Assembly: GCF_012396365.1 (NCBI RefSeq)
Contig: NZ_JAAXPG010000034.1
Location: 1-64,000 of the forward strand
DNA from: Nocardiopsis alborubida
GTDB taxonomy: Bacteria; Actinomycetota; Actinomycetes; Streptosporangiales; Streptosporangiaceae
Reading direction: 5' to 3'
Length of the DNA stretch: 64,000 nt
Shown: positions 25,323 to 34,163 of the stretch, piece after piece
Layout: every line of letters starts with the position of its first letter
Numbering within the stretch: the stretch's first letter is position 1
Position numbers and translations under genes: made by a program
Notes under the pieces: model-generated
Seen by the model: only the letters and a program-made list of their open reading frames with translations
Databases searched by the model: none
What the model was told of the DNA's origin: nothing

Positions 25323-26639
25323 TCAGTCCTCGGCGGCCTCGTGAGTGGTGCCACCGTTGCGGAGCTGCGCCCAGTGGCGCAGCCGCTCGGTGATGGCTCG
25401 CTCGTATCCGCCGGTCGTGGGTTCGTAGAAGGTCTGCCGGGCCATGCCGTCGGGGAAGTAGTTCGCCCCGGAGAAAACGGTCTCGGTGTCGGGGTCGTAC
25501 TGGTAGCCCCTGCCGTAGCCGAGGTCCCTCATCAGGCGGGTGGGGGCGTTGAGGATGTGCGCCGGCGGCATCAGCGATCCGGTGCGTTCGGCCGCGGCAC
25601 GGGCCTTGTTGAAGCCGCGGTACACACCGATCGATTTCGGCGCGGTCGCGAGGTAGAGCACGGCCTGCGCGATCGCGAGTTCGCCTTCGGGCGAGCCGAG
25701 GCGTTCGTACACGTCCCATGCGGCCAGGGCCTGCTGGACCGCGCCCGGGTCGGCCATACCGATGTCCTCGGTGGCGAACCGGGTGATGCGGCGGGCGATG
25801 AACAGCGGATCCTCACCGCCGTCGAGCATCCGCGCCAACCAGTACAGGGCCGCGTCTGGGTCGGAGCCGCGCATCGACTTGTGGAGTGCGGAGATGAGGT
25901 TGTAGTGGCCCTCCTGCGTCTTGTCGTGCAACGGCGCCCGTTTCTGCACCGCCGCGGCGAGGGCCGCCGAGTCCACGGGCGAGGGAAGGTCCTGCACCTG
26001 CTCGATCATGTTCAGCAGGTACCGGCCGTCCCCGTCCGCCATGGCGACGAGAGCCTGCCGGGCGTCCTCGTCCAGCGGCAGCGGTGCGCCGAGAAGGGCC
26101 TCGGCGCGGCCGATGAGGGCACCCAGGGCGGTGGCGTCGAGGCGCTTGAGGACGAACACCTGACAGCGCGAGAGCAGCGCGCCGTTGAGTTCGAAGCTGG
26201 GGTTCTCGGTCGTCGCGCCGACGAGGACGATCGTGCCGTCTTCGACGTAGGGCAGGAAGGAGTCCTGCTGCGCGCGGTTGAAGCGGTGGATCTCGTCGAC
26301 GAACAGCAGTGTTCCCCGCCCGACCTCCCTGCGCCTCTGTGCCGCTTGGAACACCTTGCGAAGGTCCGCGACACCGGAGAAGGTCGCCGAGAGCGGTTCG
26401 AACGCCAGGTGCGTCTGCTCCGCCAGGAGGCGGGCGATCGTGGTCTTCCCGCAGCCGGGCGGCCCCCACAGGACCATCGACACCAGCCGGTGCGCGCCGA
26501 CCAATCGTCCGATCGGGGCGTCGTCGGCGAGGAGGTGGTCCTGGCCGACGACGTCGGTGAGGGTGTGGGGGCGCAGCCGGTCGGCCAGCGGCCGGGAGGC
26601 GTCATCCACATCGAACAGGGACGGCGGCTGCTCGCTCAC
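25323..26639 (-). CDS. rarA: replication-associated recombination ATPase RarA
   Basis: The 438-residue product is a full-length RarA/MgsA-type AAA+ ATPase: Walker A GPPGCGKTTIARLL (about residues 59-72), Walker B LLFVDEIHRFNRAQQ (about 111-125), sensor 1 VGATTENPSFELNGALLSRC, and the C-terminal tetramerisation region with GSDPDAALYWLARMLDGGED and PPAHILNAPTRLMRDLGYG. It acts on stalled replication forks and binds SSB. It is the last gene of a three-gene minus-strand set and overlaps the yjbR-like stop by 4 nt (ATGA). Confidence 0.95.
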   Translation of the reverse strand: MSEQPPSLFDVDDASRPLADRLRPHTLTDVVGQDHLLADDAPIGRLVGAHRLVSMVLWGPPGCGKTTIARLLAEQTHLAFEPLSATFSGVADLRKVFQAAQRRREVGRGTLLFVDEIHRFNRAQQDSFLPYVEDGTIVLVGATTENPSFELNGALLSRCQVFVLKRLDATALGALIGRAEALLGAPLPLDEDARQALVAMADGDGRYLLNMIEQVQDLPSPVDSAALAAAVQKRAPLHDKTQEGHYNLISALHKSMRGSDPDAALYWLARMLDGGEDPLFIARRITRFATEDIGMADPGAVQQALAAWDVYERLGSPEGELAIAQAVLYLATAPKSIGVYRGFNKARAAAERTGSLMPPAHILNAPTRLMRDLGYGRGYQYDPDTETVFSGANYFPDGMARQTFYEPTTGGYERAITERLRHWAQLRNGGTTHEAAED

Positions 26640-26995
26640 GATTCCCGCTCCTCCTGGTGTCCGGCGGCCAGGTCGTAGGAGTCGTGCACCAGGTCCTCGA
26701 CCAGCCGCTTGGTGACGCCCCGGCCCGCGCCGACGGAGATCCAGTGCCGCTTGTCGAGGTAGTGCCCGGGCGTGATCGACTCGTGGTCGCGGCGGAGCGC
26801 GTCCCCGTGGTGCGGGTCCGCCTTGACGGTGATGATCCGCAGGTCCGGATCGTCCTCGGTGACGATGAGGAACACCTTGCCCCGCACCTTGAACACGTCC
26901 AGGTGCGGTGTGAACGGCCGCCCGCGATCAACGTGCGCGAGTGCGGCCGCGGTGTCACGGGCGGTCTGCTGGAGCTGTTCGCCGGAGAGTGTCAC
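26636..26995 (-). CDS. MmcQ/YjbR-family protein, paralogue 1
   Basis: The 119-residue product has the YjbR (CyaY-like fold) marks HLDVFKVRGKVFLIVTED, ITPGHYLDKRHWISVGAGRG and TKRLVEDLVHDSYDLA. The family is small, possibly DNA-binding and poorly characterised. It starts at GTG 26995, overlapping the upstream paralogue's stop (GTGA), and its own stop overlaps the rarA start. The coupled arrangement suggests a function shared with RarA or simple duplication. Confidence 0.85.
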   Translation of the reverse strand: MTLSGEQLQQTARDTAAALAHVDRGRPFTPHLDVFKVRGKVFLIVTEDDPDLRIITVKADPHHGDALRRDHESITPGHYLDKRHWISVGAGRGVTKRLVEDLVHDSYDLAAGHQEERES

Positions 26996-27378
26996 TGTCC
27001 GCTCCTTTCGAAGGTCTCCGGGTCCACGGGACGCTGCGCTCGGGGCAGGTTCTCCACGACGAGCAGATAGGACTCGGTCACCAGGTCCTCGACGAGGCGC
27101 TGTGGCAGGTCTCCGCCGGGGTGCAGGGTGATCCAGTGCCGCTTGTTCATGTGGTAGCCGGGCGTGATGTCCTCGTGCTGCTCCCGGAGCGCCTTGCCCT
27201 CTTCCGGTGCGGCCTTGATGATCACGATCGGTTCGCCGGTGATCTCGGTCAGCAGCATGAACACCTTGCCCCGCACCTTGAACACCTCCCAGTCCGGACC
27301 GAAGGGATGTTCGAGCCCGGCACCGGGAAGCTCCTCGGCACGGTCCCTGGCGTACTGCTGCAGCGTGTCTTCCCGCAT
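26992..27378 (-). CDS. MmcQ/YjbR-family protein, paralogue 2
   Basis: The 128-residue product is a tandem paralogue of the gene that follows it: DWEVFKVRGKVFMLLTEI, ITPGYHMNKRHWITLHPGGD and PQRLVEDLVTESYLLVVENL align with the same positions there. ATG 27378 is 33 nt from the perfect palindrome at 27411-27432, so the operon of two yjbR-like genes and rarA is probably controlled by the divergent TetR protein. Confidence 0.85.
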   Translation of the reverse strand: MREDTLQQYARDRAEELPGAGLEHPFGPDWEVFKVRGKVFMLLTEITGEPIVIIKAAPEEGKALREQHEDITPGYHMNKRHWITLHPGGDLPQRLVEDLVTESYLLVVENLPRAQRPVDPETFERSGQ

Positions 27379-27410
27379 GTGTCCCCCGAGGTCGAAACGG
27401 CAAGAGCAAA

Positions 27411-27432
27411 AGTACGTACCATGGTACGTACT
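27411..27432. promoter_or_regulatory. perfect 22-bp TetR operator
   Basis: The half site AGTACGTACCA is followed directly by its exact reverse complement, giving a gapless 22-bp palindrome (centre 27421/27422). It lies 24 nt before the TetR start and 33 nt before the divergent yjbR-like start, so both promoters can be covered. Confidence 0.85.
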
Positions 27433-27455
27433 TCGGACGACGCAAGGAGACACCA

Positions 27456-28049
27456 GTGCGGAAGGGCAGACCCAACGATCCGCAACGACGAAATCGGATC
27501 CTGCACGCCACGCTCGACGTGATCCGTTCGCAAGGGGTGCACGCGGCCTCCTACCGGCGGATCGCGGCACAGGCCGGCGTTCCGCTGGGGTCGATGACGT
27601 ACTACTTCCCCGTTCTGGACGGGCTCGTCGTCGCCGCGTTCGAGACGCTCGAAGGCGAGCTGGAGCCCCGGTTCGCCGCACCGCTGCGGAACGCTTCGAC
27701 CATGGACGCCGTGGTCGAGGCGCTCGTGTCGGCCACGGTGGGGGCCACGAGTCCGAGCACCGCGGACGTGCGCCTCTACACCGAGCTCTACCACTACGCG
27801 GCACGCAGCACCCGCGCCGCCGACCTCGTCCGCACCTTTCAGGAAGAATCGCTCACGCTGCTCCGCGGCCGCCTCTCCGACGCTCAGGCCCGCGCCGTCG
27901 ACGCCCTGATGTGGGGGTGGTGGAGCTACCGCCTGTTCCACCAGGCCGTGCCACTGGACGAGGACATGGTCCGCCGCGCTTACAGAGCGCTCCTCGCCGC
28001 CCCCACGAACCCAGCAGTCCCACGAGCCGAGGAGGCCCACCATGCCTGA
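27456..28049 (+). CDS. TetR-family regulator
   Basis: The 197-residue product has the TetR DNA-binding domain ILHATLDVIRSQGVHAASYR then RIAAQAGVPLGSMTYYFPVL and a helical ligand-binding C-terminus (DVRLYTELYHYAARSTRAAD). It starts at GTG 27456 and overlaps the oxidoreductase start by 8 nt. It probably represses itself with the oxidoreductase, and perhaps the divergent yjbR-rarA set, from the 22-bp palindrome. Confidence 0.9.
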   Translation: MRKGRPNDPQRRNRILHATLDVIRSQGVHAASYRRIAAQAGVPLGSMTYYFPVLDGLVVAAFETLEGELEPRFAAPLRNASTMDAVVEALVSATVGATSPSTADVRLYTELYHYAARSTRAADLVRTFQEESLTLLRGRLSDAQARAVDALMWGWWSYRLFHQAVPLDEDMVRRAYRALLAAPTNPAVPRAEEAHHA

Positions 28050-29037
28050 CACCATGCGCGCGATCCGACTCACCGGACCGGTCGCACCAAACGAGCTCAC
28101 CGTCTCCCGGGTGCCGGTCCCCGACGTCGGTCCCGGGCGCGTGCGCATCCGCGTGAGGGCGTTCGGCGTCAACGAGTCCGAGGTCACCAGCCGCAAGGGG
28201 GAATCCGGACCCGACTTCTCCTTCCCCCGGATCCTGGGCATCGAGGCCGTCGGCCTCGTCGACGGCGTCGGCGACGGCGTCGAGCTGGTTCCCGGGCAGA
28301 AGGTCGCGACGATGATGGGCGGCCTCGGCCGTTCCATCGACGGTAGCTACGCGGAGTACACCGTCGTCGACGCGGCGAACGCGATCCCGTTCGACACCGG
28401 CCTGGGATGGGACGTTGTCGGTGCGCTCCCGGAGATGCTGCAGACCGCGCACGGCTCCATCACCGCCGGACTGGGGCTGCAGGCCGGACAGTGCGTGCTC
28501 GTCCGGGGAGGCACGTCCACCGTGGGCCTCACCGCGATCTCCATCGCGCACCGGCTCGGCGCCACAGTCCTTGCCACCACCCGGAACCCCGCCAGGTTCG
28601 AGCTCCTCACGCAGTTGGGCGCCGATCACGCCCTGCTCGACGACGACACCCTGACAGACGCGGTCCGCGCGCTCGTACCAGGCGGCCTCGACGCAGCCCT
28701 GGAGTTGGTCAGCGCGACCGCGCTCCCGGCCACGCTCTCCCTCGTCCGCCCCGGCGGCACGGTCTGCTTCGTGGGCGCCCTCAGCGGCCAGTGGACCGTC
28801 CCCGACTTCTCCCCGTTCTCCATCCCCACCGGAGTCCGCCTCACCAGCTACGCCGGCGGCGCCGACGACCTCCCCGCCGACGCGCTCGGGCGGTACCTCC
28901 GAGCGATCGAGGACGGGGCGCTGAAGGTCGTCATCGCCGACACCTACGAAGGGCTCGACGAGGTGGCGCAAGCGCAGCACGACCTGGAGTCCGGCCATCG
29001 CCCCGGAAAGCACGTCGTCGTCCTCGCCGGGGGATGA
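28042..29037 (+). CDS. MDR-family zinc-independent NADPH oxidoreductase
   Basis: The 331-residue product is a medium-chain dehydrogenase/reductase of the quinone oxidoreductase type: N-terminal GroES-like domain (LTVSRVPVPDVGPGRVRIRV, ILGIEAVGLVDGVGDGVELV), then a nucleotide-binding domain with VLVRGGTSTVGLTAISIAHR. The catalytic zinc Cys/His of alcohol dehydrogenases are absent (GVNESEV in place of the zinc-ligand region). It probably reduces quinones or enones with NADPH. Its TetR partner overlaps it by 8 nt. Confidence 0.88.
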   Translation: MPDTMRAIRLTGPVAPNELTVSRVPVPDVGPGRVRIRVRAFGVNESEVTSRKGESGPDFSFPRILGIEAVGLVDGVGDGVELVPGQKVATMMGGLGRSIDGSYAEYTVVDAANAIPFDTGLGWDVVGALPEMLQTAHGSITAGLGLQAGQCVLVRGGTSTVGLTAISIAHRLGATVLATTRNPARFELLTQLGADHALLDDDTLTDAVRALVPGGLDAALELVSATALPATLSLVRPGGTVCFVGALSGQWTVPDFSPFSIPTGVRLTSYAGGADDLPADALGRYLRAIEDGALKVVIADTYEGLDEVAQAQHDLESGHRPGKHVVVLAGG

Positions 29038-29057
29038 ACAACTGCTACAAGTCAGAC

Positions 29058-29077
29058 GGCACCTGGTGACACGCTCC
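29058..29077 (-). repeat. right 20-bp inverted repeat of 3.9-kb block
   Basis: GGCACCTGGTGACACGCTCC is the inverted partner of 25172-25191 (19/20). It lies 20 nt after the oxidoreductase stop. The flanks outside the two repeats (GGTGA on the left, GTACC on the right) show no clear target duplication. Confidence 0.75.
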
Positions 29078-29231
29078 GTACCAGCACCCCGGCTCCTGGA
29101 GACGCATGCCTCGGGAGCCGGGGAGCGAAGCGCCCGAGCGCGCGGGGTCCGACGCGCTCGGGCGATACCATGAATCTACGTCGTAAAGGTCGTGGTTCCT
29201 GATGCCCCACCACGCCTGGGACCCGCCTCTC

Positions 29232-29987
29232 TCACACCGGACCACCGAAGGCCTGACCGTCCTCGGGCAGCACCTGGCCCCCGTCGACGACGATGGTCTG
29301 CCCGGTGATGAAGGAGGCGCCGGGACCGGCCAGGAACAGGCAGGCCGCGGCGATGTCCTCGACCTCGCCGATGCGTCCGAGCGGGATCACCGCGCGCATG
29401 CGCTCCAGGTAGTCCGGCCCCAAATCCTCCAGGCCCTCGGTGCGCACGTTCCCGGGCAGCACCGCGTTGACGGTGATGCCCCGAGGAGCGAGCTCCAGCG
29501 CGGCGCTGCGCATGAACCCGAGCTGGGCGGCCTTGGTGGCCCCGTAATGGGACCAGCCCGCGTATCCGGTCAGGGGACCGGTGATGGAGGAGGTGATCAC
29601 CACGCGCCCCCGCCCGGAGGCCGTCAGGGCCTCCACCGCGGCGCGCACCGTCAGCACGGTGCCCTTGATGTTGGTGTCCACGACCCGGTCGAGTTCGTCG
29701 GGGTCCATCGACACCAGCGGGGAGGAGGGGAAGATCCCGGCGTTGGCGCAGACCACGTCCAGCCCGCCGGTGCGCCGCACGGCCTGCTCCACGACGCGTT
29801 CGCAGTCGGCGGCACTGGCCACGTCGCCGACCACCCACTCCGCCCCGGGGACGCTCCGGGCGGCCTCACGCGTCCGGGCCTCGTCGCGGCCCACGATCAC
29901 CACCCGGTCCCCGGCCTCGGCGAACCCCTGGGCGATACCGAGCCCGATGCCCCGGGTCCCGCCGGTCACCAGAACTGATCTGTCCAT
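29232..29987 (-). CDS. SDR-family oxidoreductase
   Basis: The 251-residue product is a classical short-chain dehydrogenase: cofactor loop LVTGGTRGIGLGIAQGFAEA, NAG motif VCANAGIFPS, catalytic S (ITSSITGP), Y-x-x-x-K (SHYGATKAAQ) and the PG motif VLPGNVRT. It uses NAD(P)H to interconvert an alcohol and ketone, as FabG-like enzymes do. ATG 29987 has AGGAG 8 nt upstream. It stands alone, downstream of the LacI regulator on the same strand but with 239 nt between. Confidence 0.92.
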   Translation of the reverse strand: MDRSVLVTGGTRGIGLGIAQGFAEAGDRVVIVGRDEARTREAARSVPGAEWVVGDVASAADCERVVEQAVRRTGGLDVVCANAGIFPSSPLVSMDPDELDRVVDTNIKGTVLTVRAAVEALTASGRGRVVITSSITGPLTGYAGWSHYGATKAAQLGFMRSAALELAPRGITVNAVLPGNVRTEGLEDLGPDYLERMRAVIPLGRIGEVEDIAAACLFLAGPGASFITGQTIVVDGGQVLPEDGQAFGGPV

Positions 29988-30226
29988 ACAGCCGACTCCT
30001 GTGGTCCGGTCGAACGCTGCTCCGTCCCGTTCAGGATTCCGTACGGGTGCGCGCTCTCGCCCGGCTTTGCGGTGACCGGGCGAGGTCTTTCGCGCGGTTC
30101 CCACCACCGACTTCGGCTCCCGGGCCGGTCGGGTCCACCGCGGCTGCCCGGACCGCCGGCCTCCCAGCGCGCGGACCCCCGGCACCCCGGCTCACGACCG
30201 GTGGGCACCGGGCAGCCTGACCTCCG

Positions 30227-31219
30227 TCAACCGTGTGCCGTGCGCGGCGGCGCGAGGGAGTCGGTGATGCGCACCTCGGTGGGCAGCCTGCGCCCCCGGG
30301 GGCGGGTCCCCGCGGGCCCGTCGACCATCTCGACCAGCGCCGACACCGCCGCGCGGCCCAGCTCGTCCGCCGGGGCCAGCACCGCCGAGATCGGCGGCCC
30401 CGGCAGGTCGGCCAGGGCGATGTCGTCGGCCGCGGCCACACTGATGTCCTCGGGCACCCGCACCCCCATGCGGCCGAACTCGAACATCGCTCCCAGGAGC
30501 AACAGGCTGTTGTAGACGAGCATCGCCGTGCAGCCCGAGTCCACGATCTCCCGCGCCGCCGCGGCCCCCTCGGCGAAGGCCGGTCGCACGGGCCCGAAGA
30601 CCCGCACCCGCAGCCGGGAGCGGGCGGCGTGCTCCACCAGCTCCTCGCGCCTGCGCCGGTCCATCCACGAACTGGGCGGGCCCGCCAGGTAGGCGACGTC
30701 GCGGTGCCCCAGCTCCACCAGGCGGTCGTAGACGGTGCCCAGGCCGCCGGGGGTGTCGACGGTGAACGAGGTCAGCCCGGGGACGCGGCGGTTGATCACC
30801 ACCAGCGGCTTGCGCCGGTGCGCCTCCTTCAGGTCGGCTGCCGAGCCCACCGGCGACTGGAGCGCGAAACCGTCGACCTGGCTCTCCAGTTCGCCGAGCA
30901 CCTCGGCCTCACGGTCCGCGTCGCCCCCGGTGACGGCGATGATCACCCGGCGCCCGCTCCTGCCCGCCAGCTCCTGCGCGGCCGTGGCGGTGGTCGAGTA
31001 GAAGGGGTTGTCCAGGTCGGGGACGAGCAGGGCGAAGAAGCCGCTGCGGCCCGTGGTCAGCGCCCGCGCGGCCGGGTTGGCCCGAAACCCCAGCCTCTCC
31101 GCGGCGGCGCGCACCCTGAGCAGGGTGGGCTCGGAGACCATGGACGGCCGCGACAGGGCCCGTGAAACGGTGGACGCCGACACACCGGCCTCCCTGGCCA
31201 CGTCGTCCAGACTCGCCAT
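30227..31219 (-). CDS. LacI-family regulator of the purine importer operon
   Basis: The 330-residue product starts MASLDDVAREAGVSASTVSR, a canonical LacI headpiece, with LGFRANPAARALTTGRSG hinge and an effector domain (FFALLVPDLDNPFYSTTATA ... ISVAAADDIALADLPGPPIS). It is divergent from the ABC/nucleoside hydrolase/adenine deaminase operon across 232 nt that contain two tandem operator palindromes. The effector is probably a nucleoside or purine, which is inference. Confidence 0.93.
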   Translation of the reverse strand: MASLDDVAREAGVSASTVSRALSRPSMVSEPTLLRVRAAAERLGFRANPAARALTTGRSGFFALLVPDLDNPFYSTTATAAQELAGRSGRRVIIAVTGGDADREAEVLGELESQVDGFALQSPVGSAADLKEAHRRKPLVVINRRVPGLTSFTVDTPGGLGTVYDRLVELGHRDVAYLAGPPSSWMDRRRREELVEHAARSRLRVRVFGPVRPAFAEGAAAAREIVDSGCTAMLVYNSLLLLGAMFEFGRMGVRVPEDISVAAADDIALADLPGPPISAVLAPADELGRAAVSALVEMVDGPAGTRPRGRRLPTEVRITDSLAPPRTAHG

Positions 31220-31301
31220 TGCAGCTCCTCACGCCCGGTGGTGCCCCCTGTCACACTCGCGACCCGGGGGTTGGCTCATGTCCCCGACACAGGCTACGGT
31301 G

Positions 31302-31327
31302 TGCAAGCGCTTGTGCAAGCGCTTGCA
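31302..31327. promoter_or_regulatory. two tandem LacI operators
   Basis: CAAGCGCTTG occurs at 31304-31313 and again at 31316-31325, each a perfect 10-bp palindrome with a central CG, 12 bp centre to centre, so about one helical turn apart on the same face. They lie 85 nt from the LacI start and 127 nt from the operon start and should be bound cooperatively by the LacI protein. Confidence 0.85.
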
Positions 31328-31452
31328 GATGTTTCCGCAGATGAATCGCTGTTCAGGCCAAACATCGTGCAGACGAATCCTCGCGCAGACAAGGCATCGC
31401 GCAGCTCAGGCGCCGTGCCGAACCCAGACCGTCCCCTCGACAGCGACCGGGA

Positions 31453-32334
31453 GTGGAATTGCCCCGCCCGTCACCCACCGTCGGCGCCGACGCGGCCGCT
31501 CCGCGCCGCGGCCGCCTTCCACGACCACCCGTCACGGTCCTGCTGGTCCCGGGGCTGGCCGTGGTCCTGTTCGCCTTCTGCTACCCGGTCGTGGCCACCC
31601 TGGCCTGGCCGCCCGACGGCGACCCCGCCACGGTCGCGCGCGAGACGGGCGGCCTGCTCACCGACCCCTACCTGCTCCCCGTGGTCGCCCGCACCGTCCG
31701 CGTCGCCGTGGTGACCACCGCGCTGTGCCTGCTCATGGGCTTCCCGGTGGCCTACCTCATCTCCCGGGCCCCCGGCCGCTGGCCCGGCCGCCTCCTGGCC
31801 CTGGCGATCTTCCCGCTGCTGCTCAACACCGTCGTGCGCACCTACGGCTGGATCATGGTCCTGGGCGGCAACGGCCTCATCAGCGGCATCAGCGAGGCCC
31901 TGGGCATGGGCCGGGTCCAGTTGCTCTACACCGAGACCGCCATCGTGCTCGGCCTGGTCCAGCTCTTCCTGCCGCTGATGATCCTGTCCTCCTACTCCAG
32001 CCTCGCCCAGCAGGACCACCGCCTGGAGGACGCCGCCCGCGGCCTGGGCGCCTCGCCCGGCCGGGCCTTCCGCACCGTGGTCCTCCCGCTCGCCCTGCCC
32101 GGGGTGCTCGTGGGCTGCACGCTCGTCTTCGCGGGCGCGGTCACCGCCTTCACCACGCCCCAACTGCTCGGCGGGCCGCGCGAACGCCTTCTGTCCACCC
32201 TGCTCTACAGCCGGGTCAACGTCAGCCTCGACTGGCCCTCCGCCAGCGCCGTCGCCCTGGTGATGACGGTGCTGGTGCTGGCGGTCAGCGCGCTGTCCGG
32301 CCGGCTCGGCAAGATCGGGAGCACCACGTCATGA
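31453..32334 (+). CDS. ABC transporter permease (polyamine type), PotB-like
   Basis: The 293-residue membrane protein has six helices, beginning TVLLVPGLAVVLFAFCYPVV, with the coupling loop EDAARGLGASPGRAFRTVVL. It starts at GTG 31453 and is the first gene of a seven-product operon-like unit in which the next start overlaps its stop (ATGA). With the next permease it forms the channel of a spermidine/putrescine-class importer; the operon context points to nucleosides instead. Confidence 0.9.
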   Translation: MELPRPSPTVGADAAAPRRGRLPRPPVTVLLVPGLAVVLFAFCYPVVATLAWPPDGDPATVARETGGLLTDPYLLPVVARTVRVAVVTTALCLLMGFPVAYLISRAPGRWPGRLLALAIFPLLLNTVVRTYGWIMVLGGNGLISGISEALGMGRVQLLYTETAIVLGLVQLFLPLMILSSYSSLAQQDHRLEDAARGLGASPGRAFRTVVLPLALPGVLVGCTLVFAGAVTAFTTPQLLGGPRERLLSTLLYSRVNVSLDWPSASAVALVMTVLVLAVSALSGRLGKIGSTTS

Positions 32335-33119
32335 TCCTGAGACGCCCCTTCCTGTCGCTGCTCGCGGCGGCGGCCTTCGTCCTCATGCTCGGCCCCGTGG
32401 TGATCCTGATCGGGGTCGCCTTCACCGCAGGGAGCACCCTGGCCTTCCCGCCGGAGGGCCTGTCCCTGCGCTGGTTCGCCGCCGCCCTGGACTACGGGCC
32501 CTTCGTCGACTCCTTCGGCACCAGCGTCGCCGTGGCGCTGGCCTCGACCGCGATCGCCCTGCTCCTGGGTGTTCCGGCGACCCTGGCGCTGCACCGGGGC
32601 AACCCGCGCGGGCGCAGGGTGATGGAGAACCTCTTCTTCGCCCCGATCGTGGTCCCCGAACTGGTCCTGAGCCTGGCCCTGTTCCAGCAGCTCATGGTGG
32701 GCATGCGCGTCACCGCGCTGGGCGCGCTCATCGTCGGGCACACCGTCCTGCTGCTGCCCTACACCGTCCGCGTCGTGGGCGCCTCGCTGTCGCTGGCCGA
32801 CGCGCGCCTGGAGGAGGCGGCGCGGGGGCTGGGCGCCGGGCCGGTGCGGGCCTTCTTCACCGTGACCCTGCCGGTCATGGCGCCGGGCATCGTGTCCGCC
32901 ACGATCCTGGCCTTCATCACCTCCCTGAACAACGTTCCGCTGTCCCTGCTGCTCACCGGACCGGGCGTGGCGACCCTGCCGGTGGAGATGCTCAACTACG
33001 TCCAGTCCTCGTTCGACCCGGTGGTCGCGGCGGTCAGCGTGCTGCTCCTGGCGCTCAGCGTCGCAGTCGCCTTCGCCACCGAACGCATGGTCGGTTTCAC
33101 GAAGGTCTTCGGCCGCTAA
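32331..33119 (+). CDS. ABC transporter permease, PotC-like
   Basis: The 262-residue second permease starts MILRRPFLSLLAAAAFVLML and has six helices with the coupling loop EEAARGLGAGPVRAFFTVTL. Its ATG overlaps the previous stop by 4 nt. It is followed after 21 nt by the ATPase gene. Confidence 0.9.
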   Translation: MILRRPFLSLLAAAAFVLMLGPVVILIGVAFTAGSTLAFPPEGLSLRWFAAALDYGPFVDSFGTSVAVALASTAIALLLGVPATLALHRGNPRGRRVMENLFFAPIVVPELVLSLALFQQLMVGMRVTALGALIVGHTVLLLPYTVRVVGASLSLADARLEEAARGLGAGPVRAFFTVTLPVMAPGIVSATILAFITSLNNVPLSLLLTGPGVATLPVEMLNYVQSSFDPVVAAVSVLLLALSVAVAFATERMVGFTKVFGR

Positions 33120-33140
33120 CCGGGAAGAAGGACACCCCAC

Positions 33141-34163
33141 ATGACACCCGTCGTCGAACTCGACCGCGTCACCCACCGCTTCGGCGGACGCAAGGGCAAG
33201 GACGGCCCCGCCGCCGTCGCCGACCTGGACCTGGCCGTGCGGAGCGGCCAGTTCACCACGCTGCTGGGCCCCAGCGGCTGCGGCAAGACCACCACCCTGC
33301 GCATGATCGCCGGATTCCTCCAGCCCACCTCCGGCAGGATCCTGCTGGAGGGCCGGGACGCCACCCGCACCCCGCCGGAGAAGCGCAACATCGGCATGGT
33401 CTTCCAGTCCTACGCGCTCTTCCCGCACATGACGCTGCGCGACAACGTCGGTTACGGACTGCGCACCCGCAGGATCGCCGCCCAGGAGGTGGCCAAGCGC
33501 GCGGGTGAGGCGCTGGACCTGGTGGGACTGGCGCACCTGGCCGACCGCAAGCCCGCCGAGCTGTCCGGCGGCCAGCAGCAGCGCGTGGCCCTGGCCCGCG
33601 CCGTGGCCATCCGCCCCTCGGTGCTGCTGCTGGACGAGCCGCTGTCCAACCTCGACGCCCAGCTGCGCGTGCAGATGCGCCGCGAACTGCTGCGGGTCCA
33701 GCGCGAGACCGGGCTGACCGCCGTCCTGGTCACCCACGACCAGGACGAGGCGCTGGAGCTGTCCGACACCATGGTCATCCTCAACGAGGGGCGCCTGGAG
33801 CAGCAGGGCGCGCCCCGGGAGGTCTTTCCCCGGCCCGCCAACCGCTTCGTCGCCGAGTTCCTGGGCTACGACAACTTCCCGCGGGTGCCCGGGCGCGGAG
33901 CCGTCACCATCCGGCCCGAGCACGTGCGCCTGCTGCCCGCCGCAACCGGTGAGGGCGAGGGCGAGACCGGCCTGGACGGCACCGTCGCCGAGGTCACCTT
34001 CCAGGGCAGCAACTGCCTGGTCGAGGCCCGCATCGACGGGGTGGAGGGTCCCGGATCGGTCCTGCGCTCCCTGCACCCGGCCGACGACCTGCGCCCCGGC
34101 GACCCCGTGCGCATCGCCCTGCCCCACCGCCACCTGGTGGAACTCGCCGAGGAGACCGGATGA
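33141..34163 (+). CDS. ABC transporter ATP-binding protein, PotA-like
   Basis: The 340-residue ATPase has Walker A LLGPSGCGKTTTLRMIAGF, signature LSGGQQQRVALARAVAIRP, Walker B VLLLDEPLSNLDAQ and H loop VTHDQDEALELSD, then a TOBE domain (VTIRPEHVRLLP, EVTFQGSNCLVEARIDGVEG). It energises the PotBC-like pair. The stop overlaps the start of the binding-protein gene by 4 nt. Confidence 0.93.
   Translation: MTPVVELDRVTHRFGGRKGKDGPAAVADLDLAVRSGQFTTLLGPSGCGKTTTLRMIAGFLQPTSGRILLEGRDATRTPPEKRNIGMVFQSYALFPHMTLRDNVGYGLRTRRIAAQEVAKRAGEALDLVGLAHLADRKPAELSGGQQQRVALARAVAIRPSVLLLDEPLSNLDAQLRVQMRRELLRVQRETGLTAVLVTHDQDEALELSDTMVILNEGRLEQQGAPREVFPRPANRFVAEFLGYDNFPRVPGRGAVTIRPEHVRLLPAATGEGEGETGLDGTVAEVTFQGSNCLVEARIDGVEGPGSVLRSLHPADDLRPGDPVRIALPHRHLVELAEETG

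Noticed and set aside
31008..32330. Extended N-terminal part of a long plus-strand frame leading into the second permease
   Set aside because: It overlaps the LacI gene and the first permease in another frame; the real start is ATG 32331.
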